In this document: one piece after another, positions 1 to 9,416 of the stretch
Layout of the letters: each line of letters starts with the position of its first letter
Position numbering within the stretch: the first letter of the stretch is position 1
Source of the DNA: Brachybacterium muris
Lineage (GTDB): Bacteria; Actinomycetota; Actinomycetes; Actinomycetales; Dermabacteraceae
DNA length: 64,000 nucleotides
Direction of reading: 5' to 3'
Assembly (NCBI RefSeq): GCF_016907455.1
Contig: NZ_JAFBCB010000001.1
Coordinates: forward strand, 744,001-808,000
Position numbers and translations under genes: made by a program
The notes under the pieces: generated by a model
What the model was told of the DNA's origin: nothing
What the model saw: the letters and a program-made list of their open reading frames with translations, nothing else
Database searches by the model: none

Positions 1-3000
1 TCGTCTACGACGTGCCGGTCAGTGGAGCCGGGCTGCCGGACCTGTCGGACCAGGGCATCAGCTCGTGGGTGAAGGACGAGGCAGACACCCCTGAGTATGC
101 CGCCCAGAAGCCCGTTGCCGGGTATGCGGTGTTCGACTCCGATCACCCCGTCCAGGTGCTGGTGGGCAGGGATCTGCCAGCAGCGGATCTGCAGTACGCG
201 AGTGTGCAGTATGTGAACGCTGAGGCGTACACCATCAACACTGCCGCTTACGGCGCAGGGGACTGGCAGATCACCGCCACCCGCTACGACACGAAGGGCA
301 ATGTGGTCCGCGAGCTGGACGCCGGCGCCATCCAGACAGCGAAAACAGACCCCGCCCTGGGGGAAGGTCAGATCAATGATCTGTCCACCCAGACCTTCTA
401 CAACACCGAGCAGAAGAACGCGGACGGGGTCGTCATCCTGCCCGCAGGGTCGATCGTCACGGACACGTACGGGCCGGCCCGCACTGTGATGCTCGCCGAC
501 GGAGTGACCGAGCTGCGGGCCCGCCCCCATATGCAGACCCTGTATGACGAGGGTGCCCCCAACTCCGGCATCAACCCCGCAACTGGTGCCCCGTACTCGT
601 TGGCGACCACCGTGGTCACCAGCGCTGTCGGTACAAACGCGGAGGGTACACAGGTGGTGGAGGAGATCGCCCGCACCACCAACGGTTACAACCCCATCGA
701 TCAGAAGCCTGCTACGGATCCGACCTCGGGCTGGGTTCTCGGTGTCCCCACGTCGGTGACGAACGCGGCCGGGCACACGGTGAAGCAGCGCTTCGATGCC
801 CGGGGGAAGGTCATCGAGACCCGCCAACCATCCTCCAACGGGGCCGATGCGGGGACCACCCGGACGATCTACTACACCGCCACGGCGAACACCGAGGATG
901 CCTCCTGCGGGGCCACCGACCAGGCCAAAGCGTGGGCCGGGGAGGTCTGCCGGGTCCTCCCTGCCGGGCAGCCGGCTGGGACACCGATGCCGTCAACGAA
1001 GGTCACCGGGTATGACTTCTGGCTCGCCCCCACCACCACCGTGGAGACCTCCGGTTCCGCGACCCGCACCAGCGAGGTGCGGTATGACCTCGCTGGCCGC
1101 GCGATCTGGACCAAGACCTCCACCGGCGGCGTCACCGGCTCAGTAGCGACCGACCCGATCTTCACGCAGTACAACCCGGTCACGGGCCTGGTGGATGCCG
1201 TCGGAGTCTCCAACCCGCTGAACACCGGGATCGGGACGGTGAAGGAGACGTTCACCTACGACTCCTGGGGCAAGCAGACCGCGTACACGAACCAGGCCGG
1301 GGAGAAGTCCACCACTACCTATGACACGGCGGCTCGGGTGGTCTCGGTGACCGATCCGAAGGGCACCACCGCCTTCACGTACAACGGCACCGACGCCAAC
1401 GGCAAACCCGAACGCAGAGGCGTGGTCACCGGGCAGCAGGTCACCCGCACCGGCACCGAGCAACTCACCTATGCGGCGGCGTATGACGCCGACGGGGCGA
1501 TGACCACGGAGAAACTGCCCGGCGGTATCACCACCACCCACTTCACCGACGAAGCGGGCGAAGAAATCGGCCTGGTGTACTCCGGGCAGATCACCGACCG
1601 CGATAGTGGGGCCGTGACGGCGGGTCCGTGGATCGCCTGGTCCCAGACCAATGATGTCCTTGGCCGGGTCCGCACCGACACCACCACGTTCGCGTCCGCG
1701 ATCGCCACCACCGCCGGCCTCGAAGACCCCGGCACAGAAGAACCTATCGACGCAGCAGGAGGGAATCCGGTGGCGTTCGACCACCGGCACACCTACGACA
1801 AGGCCGGGCACCTGGCGAAGGTCGAAGACCTCACCGGCACCCCCCTCCCTGATAGCACCGTTTCCCCGTACACGACCCGGGAGTACACCTTCACCCCGAA
1901 CGGGGCACGGAAGACCCTCATCGAGACGGTCCGCGCTGATGGCACCCCCACCGGTGCCACCATCGCCGGTACCAACCAGTCCCTCACCTACGATGCCGCG
2001 GACCGCCTCACCGGCGGGTACGTCTACGACCCGCTCGGGCGGCAGACCACGATCCCCGCCGCGCACGCCCCGAACCCCGACGGCGGGGCGATCACGCTGG
2101 GGTACTTCGACAACGACCTCCCCCAGAAAGTCACCCAAGCAGGCACCACCACGACCTTTACCCTGGATGTCGCGAAGCGTCGCCTGGCCCAGACCAGCGT
2201 CACGGGCGGGGATACGACCACGGTCACGAGGCACTACACGGACTCCTCCGACAACCCGTCGTGGATCGAGACCAAGCTCCCCGACGGGAGCGTGGAGACG
2301 CTGCGGTATACGGGCTCGATCAGCGGTGACCTCGGCGCGACCATCGCCACCGACGGCGGTGTCTCCCTCATGCTCCCCAACATCCACGGCGACATAACGA
2401 CCACCATCCCCATCCCCGCCGGCACCCCCGCGGAAGCACCTGCCACGGGTATCACCGGATGGTCCAGCTACACCGAATACGGCACCCCCATCGACCCGGC
2501 CCAGACCACCACCGTTGCCACCAGTGCCGGCTACGGATGGCTCGGCGCCAAAGAACGCTCCACCACCCCTGAGACCGCGAACCTCACCCTCATGGGCGTA
2601 CGGTTCTACAACCGAGCAATCGGAGCGTTCACCAGCATCGATCCCGAACCCGGTGGAAACGCCACCGCCTACAACTACCCCACCGACCCCATCAACTCCT
2701 CCGACATCGACGGAAGGAAAGGATGGTTGAAGAAAGCTGGGAAGTGGGCGTGGAAGAACAGATCAGCAATCGCGGGCGCCGCGGCGTTTGGGTTATGCGT
2801 CACCGCCGCCGCTTCTATCTGCCTCGCTGCGGCAGCCATTTCAGCGGGGATTAGCATTCACCGCAACTACGGAAGATATAAGCGGGGCGAACTATCGCGC
2901 AATCAGTTTGCTGTCGAATCTCTTATCGATGTGGCGTCCGTTGCCATACCGTCCCTCCGGGTGCCGCGCACGCACAGGGCGTTTAAGTTCGCTCGAATAA

Positions 3001-3206
3001 AGTTCAAAAAGTCAACCTTCTCCGGGCGGCGGGCTGGAGCGCGCCCGACGGGCATAAAAAGTAAAATTAGACTTTACGGTAGTAGGTACCAAAGATCATA
3101 CAAGGAGAGGGGTAGAGCAAGAAATGCCAGCTACCTAGCACTAGGGGCCGCTGCGGCAGGCCGGTCAGTATCGGGAATTGATGTCTCAAGAAGATTTGCA
3201 CGATGA
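1..3206 (+). CDS. RHS/YD-repeat polymorphic toxin, 3' part (5' end outside window)
   Basis: The frame is open from the window edge, so the N-terminus is missing. About 1,065 residues are visible. Many tyrosine-aspartate repeats are present (YDTAARVVSVTD, YDPLGRQT), followed by the RHS core signature near residues 855-895 (GVRFYNRAIGAFTSIDPEP, then DPINSSDIDG). RHS proteins form a shell around a C-terminal toxin delivered to neighbouring cells. After the core the tail changes character: a hydrophobic alanine-rich stretch (about 905-940) is followed by a very basic segment rich in Arg/Lys to the stop. The DNA of the last ~400 bases is visibly less GC-rich than the repeats, as expected for an exchangeable toxin tip. 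I recognise no toxin family in the tip. The stop overlaps the start of the next gene (ATGA). Confidence 0.88.
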   Translation, partial: VYDVPVSGAGLPDLSDQGISSWVKDEADTPEYAAQKPVAGYAVFDSDHPVQVLVGRDLPAADLQYASVQYVNAEAYTINTAAYGAGDWQITATRYDTKGNVVRELDAGAIQTAKTDPALGEGQINDLSTQTFYNTEQKNADGVVILPAGSIVTDTYGPARTVMLADGVTELRARPHMQTLYDEGAPNSGINPATGAPYSLATTVVTSAVGTNAEGTQVVEEIARTTNGYNPIDQKPATDPTSGWVLGVPTSVTNAAGHTVKQRFDARGKVIETRQPSSNGADAGTTRTIYYTATANTEDASCGATDQAKAWAGEVCRVLPAGQPAGTPMPSTKVTGYDFWLAPTTTVETSGSATRTSEVRYDLAGRAIWTKTSTGGVTGSVATDPIFTQYNPVTGLVDAVGVSNPLNTGIGTVKETFTYDSWGKQTAYTNQAGEKSTTTYDTAARVVSVTDPKGTTAFTYNGTDANGKPERRGVVTGQQVTRTGTEQLTYAAAYDADGAMTTEKLPGGITTTHFTDEAGEEIGLVYSGQITDRDSGAVTAGPWIAWSQTNDVLGRVRTDTTTFASAIATTAGLEDPGTEEPIDAAGGNPVAFDHRHTYDKAGHLAKVEDLTGTPLPDSTVSPYTTREYTFTPNGARKTLIETVRADGTPTGATIAGTNQSLTYDAADRLTGGYVYDPLGRQTTIPAAHAPNPDGGAITLGYFDNDLPQKVTQAGTTTTFTLDVAKRRLAQTSVTGGDTTTVTRHYTDSSDNPSWIETKLPDGSVETLRYTGSISGDLGATIATDGGVSLMLPNIHGDITTTIPIPAGTPAEAPATGITGWSSYTEYGTPIDPAQTTTVATSAGYGWLGAKERSTTPETANLTLMGVRFYNRAIGAFTSIDPEPGGNATAYNYPTDPINSSDIDGRKGWLKKAGKWAWKNRSAIAGAAAFGLCVTAAASICLAAAAISAGISIHRNYGRYKRGELSRNQFAVESLIDVASVAIPSLRVPRTHRAFKFARIKFKKSTFSGRRAGARPTGIKSKIRLYGSRYQRSYKERGRARNASYLALGAAAAGRSVSGIDVSRRFAR

Positions 3207-3718
3207 ATCTGAGTGATTTTGAGTTGATATTCCTTTGGTTACTGGCGTTTCTGGCTGTCGCCTACATTGCCTTGCTGTTCCTGCCGCGCTCAAACTATTT
3301 AAACCCCGTGGAGCAGGCTTTCCGTGCTTGGAGTGGACGCAAGGGGGAGCCTGCAAGTCGCGTCAGAAATGCTTTACTTATAGCCTTTGTAGAGGTTGTG
3401 CTGATGTACCAGGTTTTCCTGAGGATGTTTGACGAGGATGGGCGCTGGAGGCCTGCGGCTGGGTGGCGTTCTATAAAGAGTACTTTTAACGAGAAGGATT
3501 TACTCGTCTCGGTTCTCATCGTTTTAACCGTGTTGTGGTTGGCGTCCTTGCAGATCAGTAAGCCCGAAGAGGAGTCGATTGCTGTTAGGGAGCCATCTAC
3601 GCAGCAGAAAAAGCGTTCGCGTAGGAGTGGAGTGTTTAACCCCCGAACGTTCGTCCTAGCGGGCCTCGCGATAATCCAGTACACGGTCCTAAGGGCAGGC
3701 TTGCTAGTTTGCATATAG
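3203..3718 (+). CDS. Small membrane protein, candidate immunity protein to the RHS tip
   Basis: 171 residues with three or four hydrophobic segments (about 8-27, 56-74, 97-113, 147-168) separated by charged loops, so an inner-membrane protein. The start overlaps the RHS stop by four bases, implying translational coupling. Its base composition is as low in GC as the RHS tip and unlike the surrounding genome. A small gene directly after an RHS toxin tip is normally the cognate immunity gene. A membrane location would suit a toxin acting at the membrane, but that is inference. No known immunity family is recognised. An IS1380-type end begins right at the stop codon. Confidence 0.6.
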   Translation: MNLSDFELIFLWLLAFLAVAYIALLFLPRSNYLNPVEQAFRAWSGRKGEPASRVRNALLIAFVEVVLMYQVFLRMFDEDGRWRPAAGWRSIKSTFNEKDLLVSVLIVLTVLWLASLQISKPEEESIAVREPSTQQKKRSRRSGVFNPRTFVLAGLAIIQYTVLRAGLLVCI

Positions 3719-4262
3719 CCTCGATGTTTCATGGGGGTTGTGAGCGGGGGCGGTGGGCGTCGTTGCCGGTGTTCAGCTGCTGATTCTGGCATCTGGGTGT
3801 GACGGATCGTCGCAGTGTCCATTGCGGGCGGCCCGGGTTCCACTCCCGAGGGGTGGTGCTGGGGGTTGTAGGGACGGGTGAAGCCGCGGGGTCATGTCTG
3901 CGCGACGGTGGTGCGGAGCCGGTTGACGCCGGTCAGGACGGTGAGCGCTTCCGGGGCGTGCTGGGCGAGGTGGAGGACCTTGTGCCGGGCGCGGCGGAGC
4001 AGGGTCGCAGGGATCTCGAATAGGCGTGCGCGGAGGCGTTTGGGCTCCCATTTCCTTGCATCAGTACTGGTCAGTGCGATGGTCTGCATCCAGGCGACGA
4101 GCTCGGAGGCGAGTTGGATGATCTGGCACCAGATCTGGTTCTGCGCGAAGCCCTGGAGGGGGAACGTCGCAAGACCCATGTCCTTGGCGGTGCGGATCCG
4201 GTGATGGCGCTCATCGATTTTCCCCAGAGTTGCTCGGTGAACTTCCCCAGGGTCGCGGGGCT
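3717..4262 (-). mobile_element. IS1380-type relic, 3' end
   Basis: Begins with the terminal sequence AGCCTCGATGTTTCA (3717-3731), which matches other IS1380-type ends in this cluster, and contains the C-terminal part of a minus-strand IS1380 transposase. It is cut at 4262/4263 by the end of the next IS1380 element. The first ~130 bases recur as a diverged inverted copy at about 8572-8705. Confidence 0.65.
3892..4262 (-). pseudogene. IS1380-family transposase, C-terminal fragment
   Basis: About 123 codons remain, reading in frame from the junction at 4262 to a stop at 3892. The segment RIRTAKDMGLATFPLQGFAQ followed by NQIWCQIIQLASELVAWMQ is clearly homologous to the equivalent part of the neighbouring IS1380 transposase (RIRAAKDAGLRNLPLKTFAQ), but only moderately identical, so it is an older, different element. 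The N-terminal two thirds and catalytic core are gone. It cannot be active. Confidence 0.75.
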
Positions 4263-4975
4263 AGCCTCGATCTTTCACGGTGCTGCTGAGCGGCAGCGTC
4301 GGGCGTCGAGGCCGATGTCCGTAGCTGATTCTGGCAAGAGGGTGTGACGGTCCGCCGCGTGTCGGTCGCGGTGGTCGGGCGTTCCGGTGCCAGGGTCCTT
4401 GGGGAGTGCGGTCAGCGACGGGGCCGGGAGCTATCCGGCGGGGGCGGGGAGGCCGGTGAGGCGGGCGTGGCCTGCCAGGACGATCCGGGCCCAGCGTGAC
4501 CGGTCCGAGAGATGCAGGACCCGCTGCCGGGCATGCCTAGCGATGGTCGCGGGGACCTGGAACAAGCGGTGGCGCAAACGTTTGGGCTCCCACCGCCGGG
4601 CGGGCTGGTCGGCGTAGCCGAGCAGCCCCATCCAGGCAGTGATCTCGCTGGCCAGTGCAACGATCTGGCACCAGATCCGGTTCTGGGCGAAGGTCTTCAG
4701 TGGCAGGTTCCGTAAGCCTGCGTCTTTCGCGGCCCGGATCCGGTCCTCGCAGCGGGCACGGCGACGGTGACGGATCTCGAGGTCCGCGAGCTGGCCCGTG
4801 GTGGTGTTGGTGGCGAACGCGGTGAGCCGGTAGCCGTCGATGTCATCGAACCGCAGCTGCGCTGAGTATTCGTAGTCGTGGGAGCCACCGAATCTTGCTC
4901 TTGGGGACCGCCGATCGTGCCGACGGGGGCCAGTAGCCGCCGCGGTGGGGACCACTGGCTCCCGCCGGCATCGGG

Positions 4976-5722
4976 TCACTGGGGCAGTGCGGTGTGTTCT
5001 CGCATGTTCCTGTCGCCGGTGTCGATCCAGATTGTGTTGTGCACGATGCGGTCCATGATCGCATCGGCGTGGACTGCTCCACCGAGCCGGGCGTGCCAGT
5101 CCTTCTTCGGGTACTGGGTGCAGAACACGGTCGAGCCGGTGTCATAGCGGCGCTCGAGCAGTTCCAGCAGCATCGAACGCATTCCCTCGTCAGGATGGTC
5201 CAGCAGCCACTCGTCGATCACCAGCAGCGAGAACGTGGAGTACTTCCGCAGGAACTTCGTCTGGCCCTGCGGCTTGTCCTTTGCCAGGGCCCAGGCCTCT
5301 TCGAGGTCGGGCATTCGGATGTAGTGGGCTCGGAGCCGGTGCTGGCAGGCCTGCTTCGCCAGCGCGCAGCCGAGGTAGGACTTCCCTGAGCCGGTGAAGC
5401 CCTGGAAGACCACGTTCTGTTGCCGCTGGATGAAGGAGCAGGTTGCCAGTTGCGCGATCACGTTCCGGTTCAGTCCCCGTTCCTCGACCAGATCCAGCCG
5501 CCGCAGGTCCGCTCCGGGATAACGCAGCCCCGCCCGGCGGATCAGACCCTCGACCTTTCCATGATTGAAGATGGAATGCGCCTCGTCCACGATCAGCTGG
5601 AGCCGTTCCTGGAACGACATCCCCAGCACGTGAGCCTCATCCTGGGCATCGATCGCGTCCAGCAGCGCGGTCGCGCCCATCTCGCGCAGCTTCCGCTTCG
5701 TGTCGTTATCGATCACGCTCAC
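4976..5722 (-). CDS. istB: IS21 helper ATPase IstB, copy 1
   Basis: 248 residues. AAA+/DnaA-like ATPase that assembles with IstA and selects target DNA in IS21 transposition. Walker A is [11 protein letters not shown] near residue 105 and a Walker B-like strand is [12 protein letters not shown]. The GTG start overlaps the istA stop. The protein is identical to that of the other three copies. Confidence 0.93.
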   Translation of the reverse strand: MSVIDNDTKRKLREMGATALLDAIDAQDEAHVLGMSFQERLQLIVDEAHSIFNHGKVEGLIRRAGLRYPGADLRRLDLVEERGLNRNVIAQLATCSFIQRQQNVVFQGFTGSGKSYLGCALAKQACQHRLRAHYIRMPDLEEAWALAKDKPQGQTKFLRKYSTFSLLVIDEWLLDHPDEGMRSMLLELLERRYDTGSTVFCTQYPKKDWHARLGGAVHADAIMDRIVHNTIWIDTGDRNMREHTALPQ

Positions 5723-7281
5723 CGGACACCTCCGGCGTAGTAGTCGGCGCCACGGACGTATCCGCCGTCTTCCGCGGGTTCCTCGCGGGGTGGACGCAGG
5801 GCGGCGACCTTGTCCTGCCCGGTGGCCAAGATCGGGTGCAGATGCGCATAGCGCGGTGAACGGACCCGTCCCGTCAGCGCGAGTGCGCAGGCCGCCTCGA
5901 CCCGATCTACGGAGAAGCGGCGAGAGAGCCGTAGCACCGCCAACGCGGGATCCAGGCCCTGTTCCACGATCGGCACGGACTCGAAGATCCGCTGGATCAC
6001 GATCACCGTGGCCGGCCCGACCCGATCTGCCCACGCCCGCACCCTCTGCGCGTCCCAGGCCTGGAAACGCTCGCCCGCAGGTAGGTCCGCGTCGTTGGTG
6101 CGGTACTCATTGCTCGCGGTCTCCGGGAGCAGCAGGTGACTGGTCAGTCGCTGGCTGCCCTGATAGATCTCCAGCGTCCGGGCCGTGATGCGCAGATCGA
6201 CCTTCGCGCCGATGTGCGCGAACGGCGCGGAGTAGAAGTTCCGCGCGAACGTGACGTGCCCGTTCCTGCCCACTCGTCGTCCGTAGTGCCATGTCGAGAT
6301 CTCGTAGGGCACCGCCGGCAGCGGCGTCAGCAGCGGCCGCTCCTCCGCGTCGAACACGCTGGCGCGGGATCCGGGCCGCTTCTGGAACGGCTCCGCGTTA
6401 TAGGCCTCCATCCGCTGCCCGATGGCGGCTGCAAGTTCGGGCAGGGACGTGAATCGCTGATCCCGCAGCCCGGCGATGACCCAGGTCGCGACGTGCGCGA
6501 CGGTGTTCTCCACGCTCGCCTTGTCTTTCGGTTTCCGCACCCTCCCCGGGAGCACCGCCGCCGAGTAATGCGCTGCCATCTCGCGATACGCATCGTTCAG
6601 GACGATCTCGCCCTCGCGGGGGTGCTTCACCACACCGGTCTTGAGGTTGTCCGGAACGATCCTCGGGACCGTCCCGCCCAGCGCCTCGAACATCGCTACG
6701 TGCGCTCGCAGCCAGGACTCCTGGCGCATATCCAGCGCCGGGAAGCAGAACGCGTAACGAGAAAAAGGCAGGCAGGCAACGAACAAGAACACCTTCGAGA
6801 CCTCGCCGGTGACCGGATCGGCCAGCTCCATCGTGGGGCCGGACCAGTCGACCTCCACGCTCTGGCCGGCCTTGTGACCGACTCTCGAAGCGGCACCGGT
6901 GACCATGACGTGGTGCTGGTAGGTGCGGCAAAACCGGTCATACCCCATCGCCGGATCCCCAGCCGCCGTGGTCGCGTCGAAGTACTCGCCGTGCAACAGC
7001 TTCAGCGTCACGCCGACCCTGGCCATCTCTCGATGGACCTGTTCCCAGTCCGGCTGTGCGAACACGCTCTCGTGCTCGCCCCGGCCCGGGAACAACCGGG
7101 CATACACCTGCTCATCGGCGACGTCCGCGATATCGCCCCACCCGATCCCTGCAGCGTCAGCGGCCTCGAACACCGCCCTCACGGACTTGCGGGACATGCC
7201 CTGCGAGGACGAAATCGCTCGCCCCGACAGACCTTCTGCGCGCAGCTGGAGCACCAGCTTCGCCCTGATCTTCCGTACCAT
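5719..7281 (-). CDS. istA: IS21 transposase IstA, copy 1
   Basis: 520 residues. N-terminal helix-turn-helix (GLSGRAISSSQGMSRKSVRA, about 17-36), then an RNase H-like DDE core: first Asp in SVEVDWSGPTME (about 142-153), second in PRIVPDNLKTG (about 207-217), Glu in PKDKASVENTV (about 247-257). The C-terminal beta-barrel/tail follows. Start ATG at 7281 lies about 162 bases inside the element end, in the usual place. Intact and probably active. Confidence 0.93.
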   Translation of the reverse strand: MVRKIRAKLVLQLRAEGLSGRAISSSQGMSRKSVRAVFEAADAAGIGWGDIADVADEQVYARLFPGRGEHESVFAQPDWEQVHREMARVGVTLKLLHGEYFDATTAAGDPAMGYDRFCRTYQHHVMVTGAASRVGHKAGQSVEVDWSGPTMELADPVTGEVSKVFLFVACLPFSRYAFCFPALDMRQESWLRAHVAMFEALGGTVPRIVPDNLKTGVVKHPREGEIVLNDAYREMAAHYSAAVLPGRVRKPKDKASVENTVAHVATWVIAGLRDQRFTSLPELAAAIGQRMEAYNAEPFQKRPGSRASVFDAEERPLLTPLPAVPYEISTWHYGRRVGRNGHVTFARNFYSAPFAHIGAKVDLRITARTLEIYQGSQRLTSHLLLPETASNEYRTNDADLPAGERFQAWDAQRVRAWADRVGPATVIVIQRIFESVPIVEQGLDPALAVLRLSRRFSVDRVEAACALALTGRVRSPRYAHLHPILATGQDKVAALRPPREEPAEDGGYVRGADYYAGGVR

Positions 7282-8410
7282 TCCAGATTGCTCCTTCCGC
7301 CGCGTGCCCTATACACACGGCGGAAGGAGCGTAGACAGAGCGGCCCCAACGACACCACTGGTGGTCCCGAACGACGCCACCGCTACGGCAGCGACGTGGC
7401 ACCCGAACCCTCGATCAGCGGACCCCAGCGAGGCGAATATTCAGCGCCCCGGGATGGGGACGTTCGCGGCGGACGATGACGCGCATCCCCTTTGGCCAGT
7501 CCTCGTCGAGGTCGAGCAGCCCGGTCAGTTCGGCGACATCCGCGCCGCCCCGGACGTCGCCGTCGGAGTTGTAGGCAGGCTCCCAGACGTGCTTGGGGAT
7601 CAAGCGGAACAGCTCCGGCGTGTTCGCGGGCAGGGTGAATCCGACCGAGTACGAGACCCGCCGCTTCACCAATTCCTGCAGCGTCTTCTTCGTGCCGCCG
7701 GCTCCGTCGATCCGGACCAGCACCTTCTTCCCCGGCCGGGATCCCATCCCGACCTGGGCCAGCGCGTCGGCGATCACCTGCTTGTGATCGGCTGCGGTGT
7801 TCGAGCCAGCATTCCCGGGACGCAAGAGGCAGGTCAGCATCTCCCCGGACCCGCCCGCGCCGTGGTCAACGAACGCGAGCAGCGGGTGGAATCCGAAGCC
7901 CTTCTTGAACGTTGGCCTCGCGAACTCTTTCTCGCTATGGGACGTCACCAGCGATGCGTCCAGGTCGATGACCAGTGGGTTCTTCGCCGTTGCGTTCGCA
8001 TTGGGGGCGTGATGCCCGGCCTCAGCCCAGGCGTTCTTGCGGGCTTTCCGGCGGGCCGTGCTGATCGCGCTCTCGGCCTTGTCGACGTCAGCCGCCAAGG
8101 CGGTGAGCAGGCGGGAGATCGTCGGATCCGAGGCCACAGGCCCATACACCGCCGGTTCCGCCCGCAGCGTCGCGACGTCAGCCAAGCAGTCCCCACCGAC
8201 CGCCAACATGAGCGCAAGATCGGTGAGGATCTTTCCTGGGTCGTGCCGCGCGAACTGCTTCCTCCACGGCACCAGCGCTCTGGACAGCTCGGTGGTCAGG
8301 CCCGTCGCCCGCAGCGTCTGAGTCAGCAGGATCCCGCCTGCTTGACCGACGGCGGGCACCGGTGCGACATCAACCTGAGGACGTGGATACAACCCGGTAG
8401 TATTCACCCT

Positions 8411-8481
8411 GAAGGTGCTCCTTGGACTGCGATGAACTGGACTCTAGACAAGCCCTATTCTTCCAGCTCAGGAGCACCTTC
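8411..8481. promoter_or_regulatory. Inverted repeat in IS1380 leader
   Basis: Perfect 12-bp arms GAAGGTGCTCCT (8411-8422) and AGGAGCACCTTC (8470-8481) sit immediately upstream of the GTG start of the IS1380 transposase. The transcript could fold and hide the start region; this could limit transposase synthesis from outside promoters. That role is inference. A second, diverged copy lies at 8722-8793. Confidence 0.5.
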
Positions 8482-8531
8482 ACCCATCACGACCCGCCCC
8501 TCGGACACCTCAACTATGAAAGCCCGAGGCT

Positions 8532-8842
8532 AACCCGGCGAGACCACCCGCCCCTACGACCAGCAGCTCCTCTTCTCGGGAGTGGAACCCGACCGCCCGC
8601 AACGGACACTGCGACGATCTGTCATACCCGAATGCCAGAATCAGCAACTCAACACTGGCAACGACGCCGACCGTCCCCGCTCACCAGCCCGATGAAACAT
8701 CGAGGGTAGGGTGGGACACCTGAAAGGTGCTCCTTCCGGCCAGGGATTACGAGACTCAACACCCCGTATCATCCCAGGCCAGGAGCACCTTTCTTTATGC
8801 CGTCCGTCGGGCGAGACCACACCCCCGTGAAATCTCGAGGCT
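8532..8842. mobile_element. IS1380-type terminal relics
   Basis: Two end fragments in tandem with no transposase gene left. 8532-8705 is a 3'-end fragment in the opposite orientation, ending TGAAACATCGAGG; its outer ~130 bases are an inverted, roughly 85% similar copy of 3717-3850. 8706-8842 is a 5'-end fragment with the leader inverted repeat GAAAGGTGCTCCT (8722-8734) / AGGAGCACCTTTC (8781-8793), ending TGAAATCTCGAGGCT. It shows repeated insertion of related elements at one site. Confidence 0.6.
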
Positions 8843-9012
8843 AAAGGTGATTTGACCGGGCTTTGCCGTATGGGGAAGCCATGGGCCCACCCCATACCAA
8901 AGTCAGGGACGACTACACCCAGGGCGGGATGCAGTCGCCGGGGATCCGCGACACGATGGAGTCATGCAGCGGCGATCCCTCGCCGCCCTGCACCATCGAG
9001 CAAGGAGCGGAG

Positions 9013-9246
9013 ATGACGACGCTGACTCAGCATGATCAGGACTCTGCCCCCGCCCGCCGCATCTCTCGGAAGCCGGCCACGGGCCGCCCCGTGCTGTTCG
9101 CGGTGCTCCTGGGGCTCGCTGCCCTGCTGCTGATGTGGGTGCTGATCGCCGGCCCGGCACTGCCGTTGCCGCTGTTGATCATCGCCGCTGGCACCGCACT
9201 GGGCATCGTCGCCCTCAGCTGGACGGTGGCCGGGCCGCGGCTCTGA
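9013..9246 (+). CDS. Small membrane protein, function unknown
   Basis: 77 residues. A charged N-terminal ~30 residues is followed by two hydrophobic helices (about 26-46 and 48-70: LFAVLLGLAALLLMWVLIAG and LPLLIIAAGTALGIVALSW). The start at 9013 is chosen for the strong ribosome site AAGGAGCGG nine bases upstream; an in-frame ATG further up has none. GC content is normal for the genome. No family recognised. It lies between the IS1380 relics and an orphan lipoprotein. Confidence 0.55.
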   Translation: MTTLTQHDQDSAPARRISRKPATGRPVLFAVLLGLAALLLMWVLIAGPALPLPLLIIAAGTALGIVALSWTVAGPRL

Positions 9247-9416
9247 GCCCTGCTCACGCTTTCCCCTTGGCTTCTGCTGAACCCAGCGATCTGGGCCTGA
9301 GCAGATCGTGATCTCACTGTTATATGGCGGGAGTCTGGGTGGGCGCATACTGTGCTCAATCTCCGGCCTCGGAGGGGTGGAGCAGCGAGGGTGCTGCGAG
9401 TGGCTGGAGGTGCCCG

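Larger units (their letters stand above)
4863..7443 (-). mobile_element. IS21-family element, copy 1 (inverted)
   Basis: 2,581 bp. Ends are TGAATATTCG (inner left end, at 7443 on this strand) and, reading outward, the inverted TGAGTATTCG at 4863. It is flanked by a 4-bp direct repeat gcgc (4859-4862 and 7444-7447). It carries istA and istB overlapping by four bases and is inserted in the IS1380 transposase gene. It is the same element as the copies at 16328, 33952 and 59309. Confidence 0.93.
4431..8407 (-). pseudogene. IS1380-family transposase split by IS21
   Basis: The N-terminal part (GTG at 8407 to 7444, about 321 residues) and C-terminal part (4862 to 4431) flank IS21 copy 1. Removing IS21 plus one copy of the 4-bp duplication gcgc joins PHPGA to QLRFDDIDGYR in one frame and gives a 463-residue DDE transposase of normal IS1380 length. 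Recognisable blocks include NPLVIDLDASLVTSH near residue 155, KVLVRIDGAGGTKKTL near 240 and the C-terminal LRNLPLKTFAQNRIWCQIVA. As it stands the protein is truncated within the region before the final catalytic residue and should be inactive. Confidence 0.82.
4263..8531 (-). mobile_element. IS1380-family element, interrupted by IS21 copy 1
   Basis: Bounded by imperfect inverted ends AGCCTCGATCTTTCA (4263) and TGAAAGCCCGAGGCT (ending 8531). Without the 2,581-bp IS21 and its 4-bp duplication it is about 1,684 bp, normal for IS1380. Four-base flanks immediately outside CCTCGA/CGAGG are ctag and ctaa, a near but not exact match, so the target duplication is uncertain. The element appears to have landed inside older IS1380 relics on both sides. 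Confidence 0.75.

Noticed and set aside
1140..2387. Minus-strand 415-codon frame inside the RHS gene
   Set aside because: Shadow of the RHS coding frame with Arg/Gly/Val-rich non-protein-like composition and no start context.
8863..9012. N-terminal extension of the 9013 membrane protein from an ATG at 8863
   Set aside because: The upstream part is not protein-like and the ribosome site AAGGAGCGG points to 9013.
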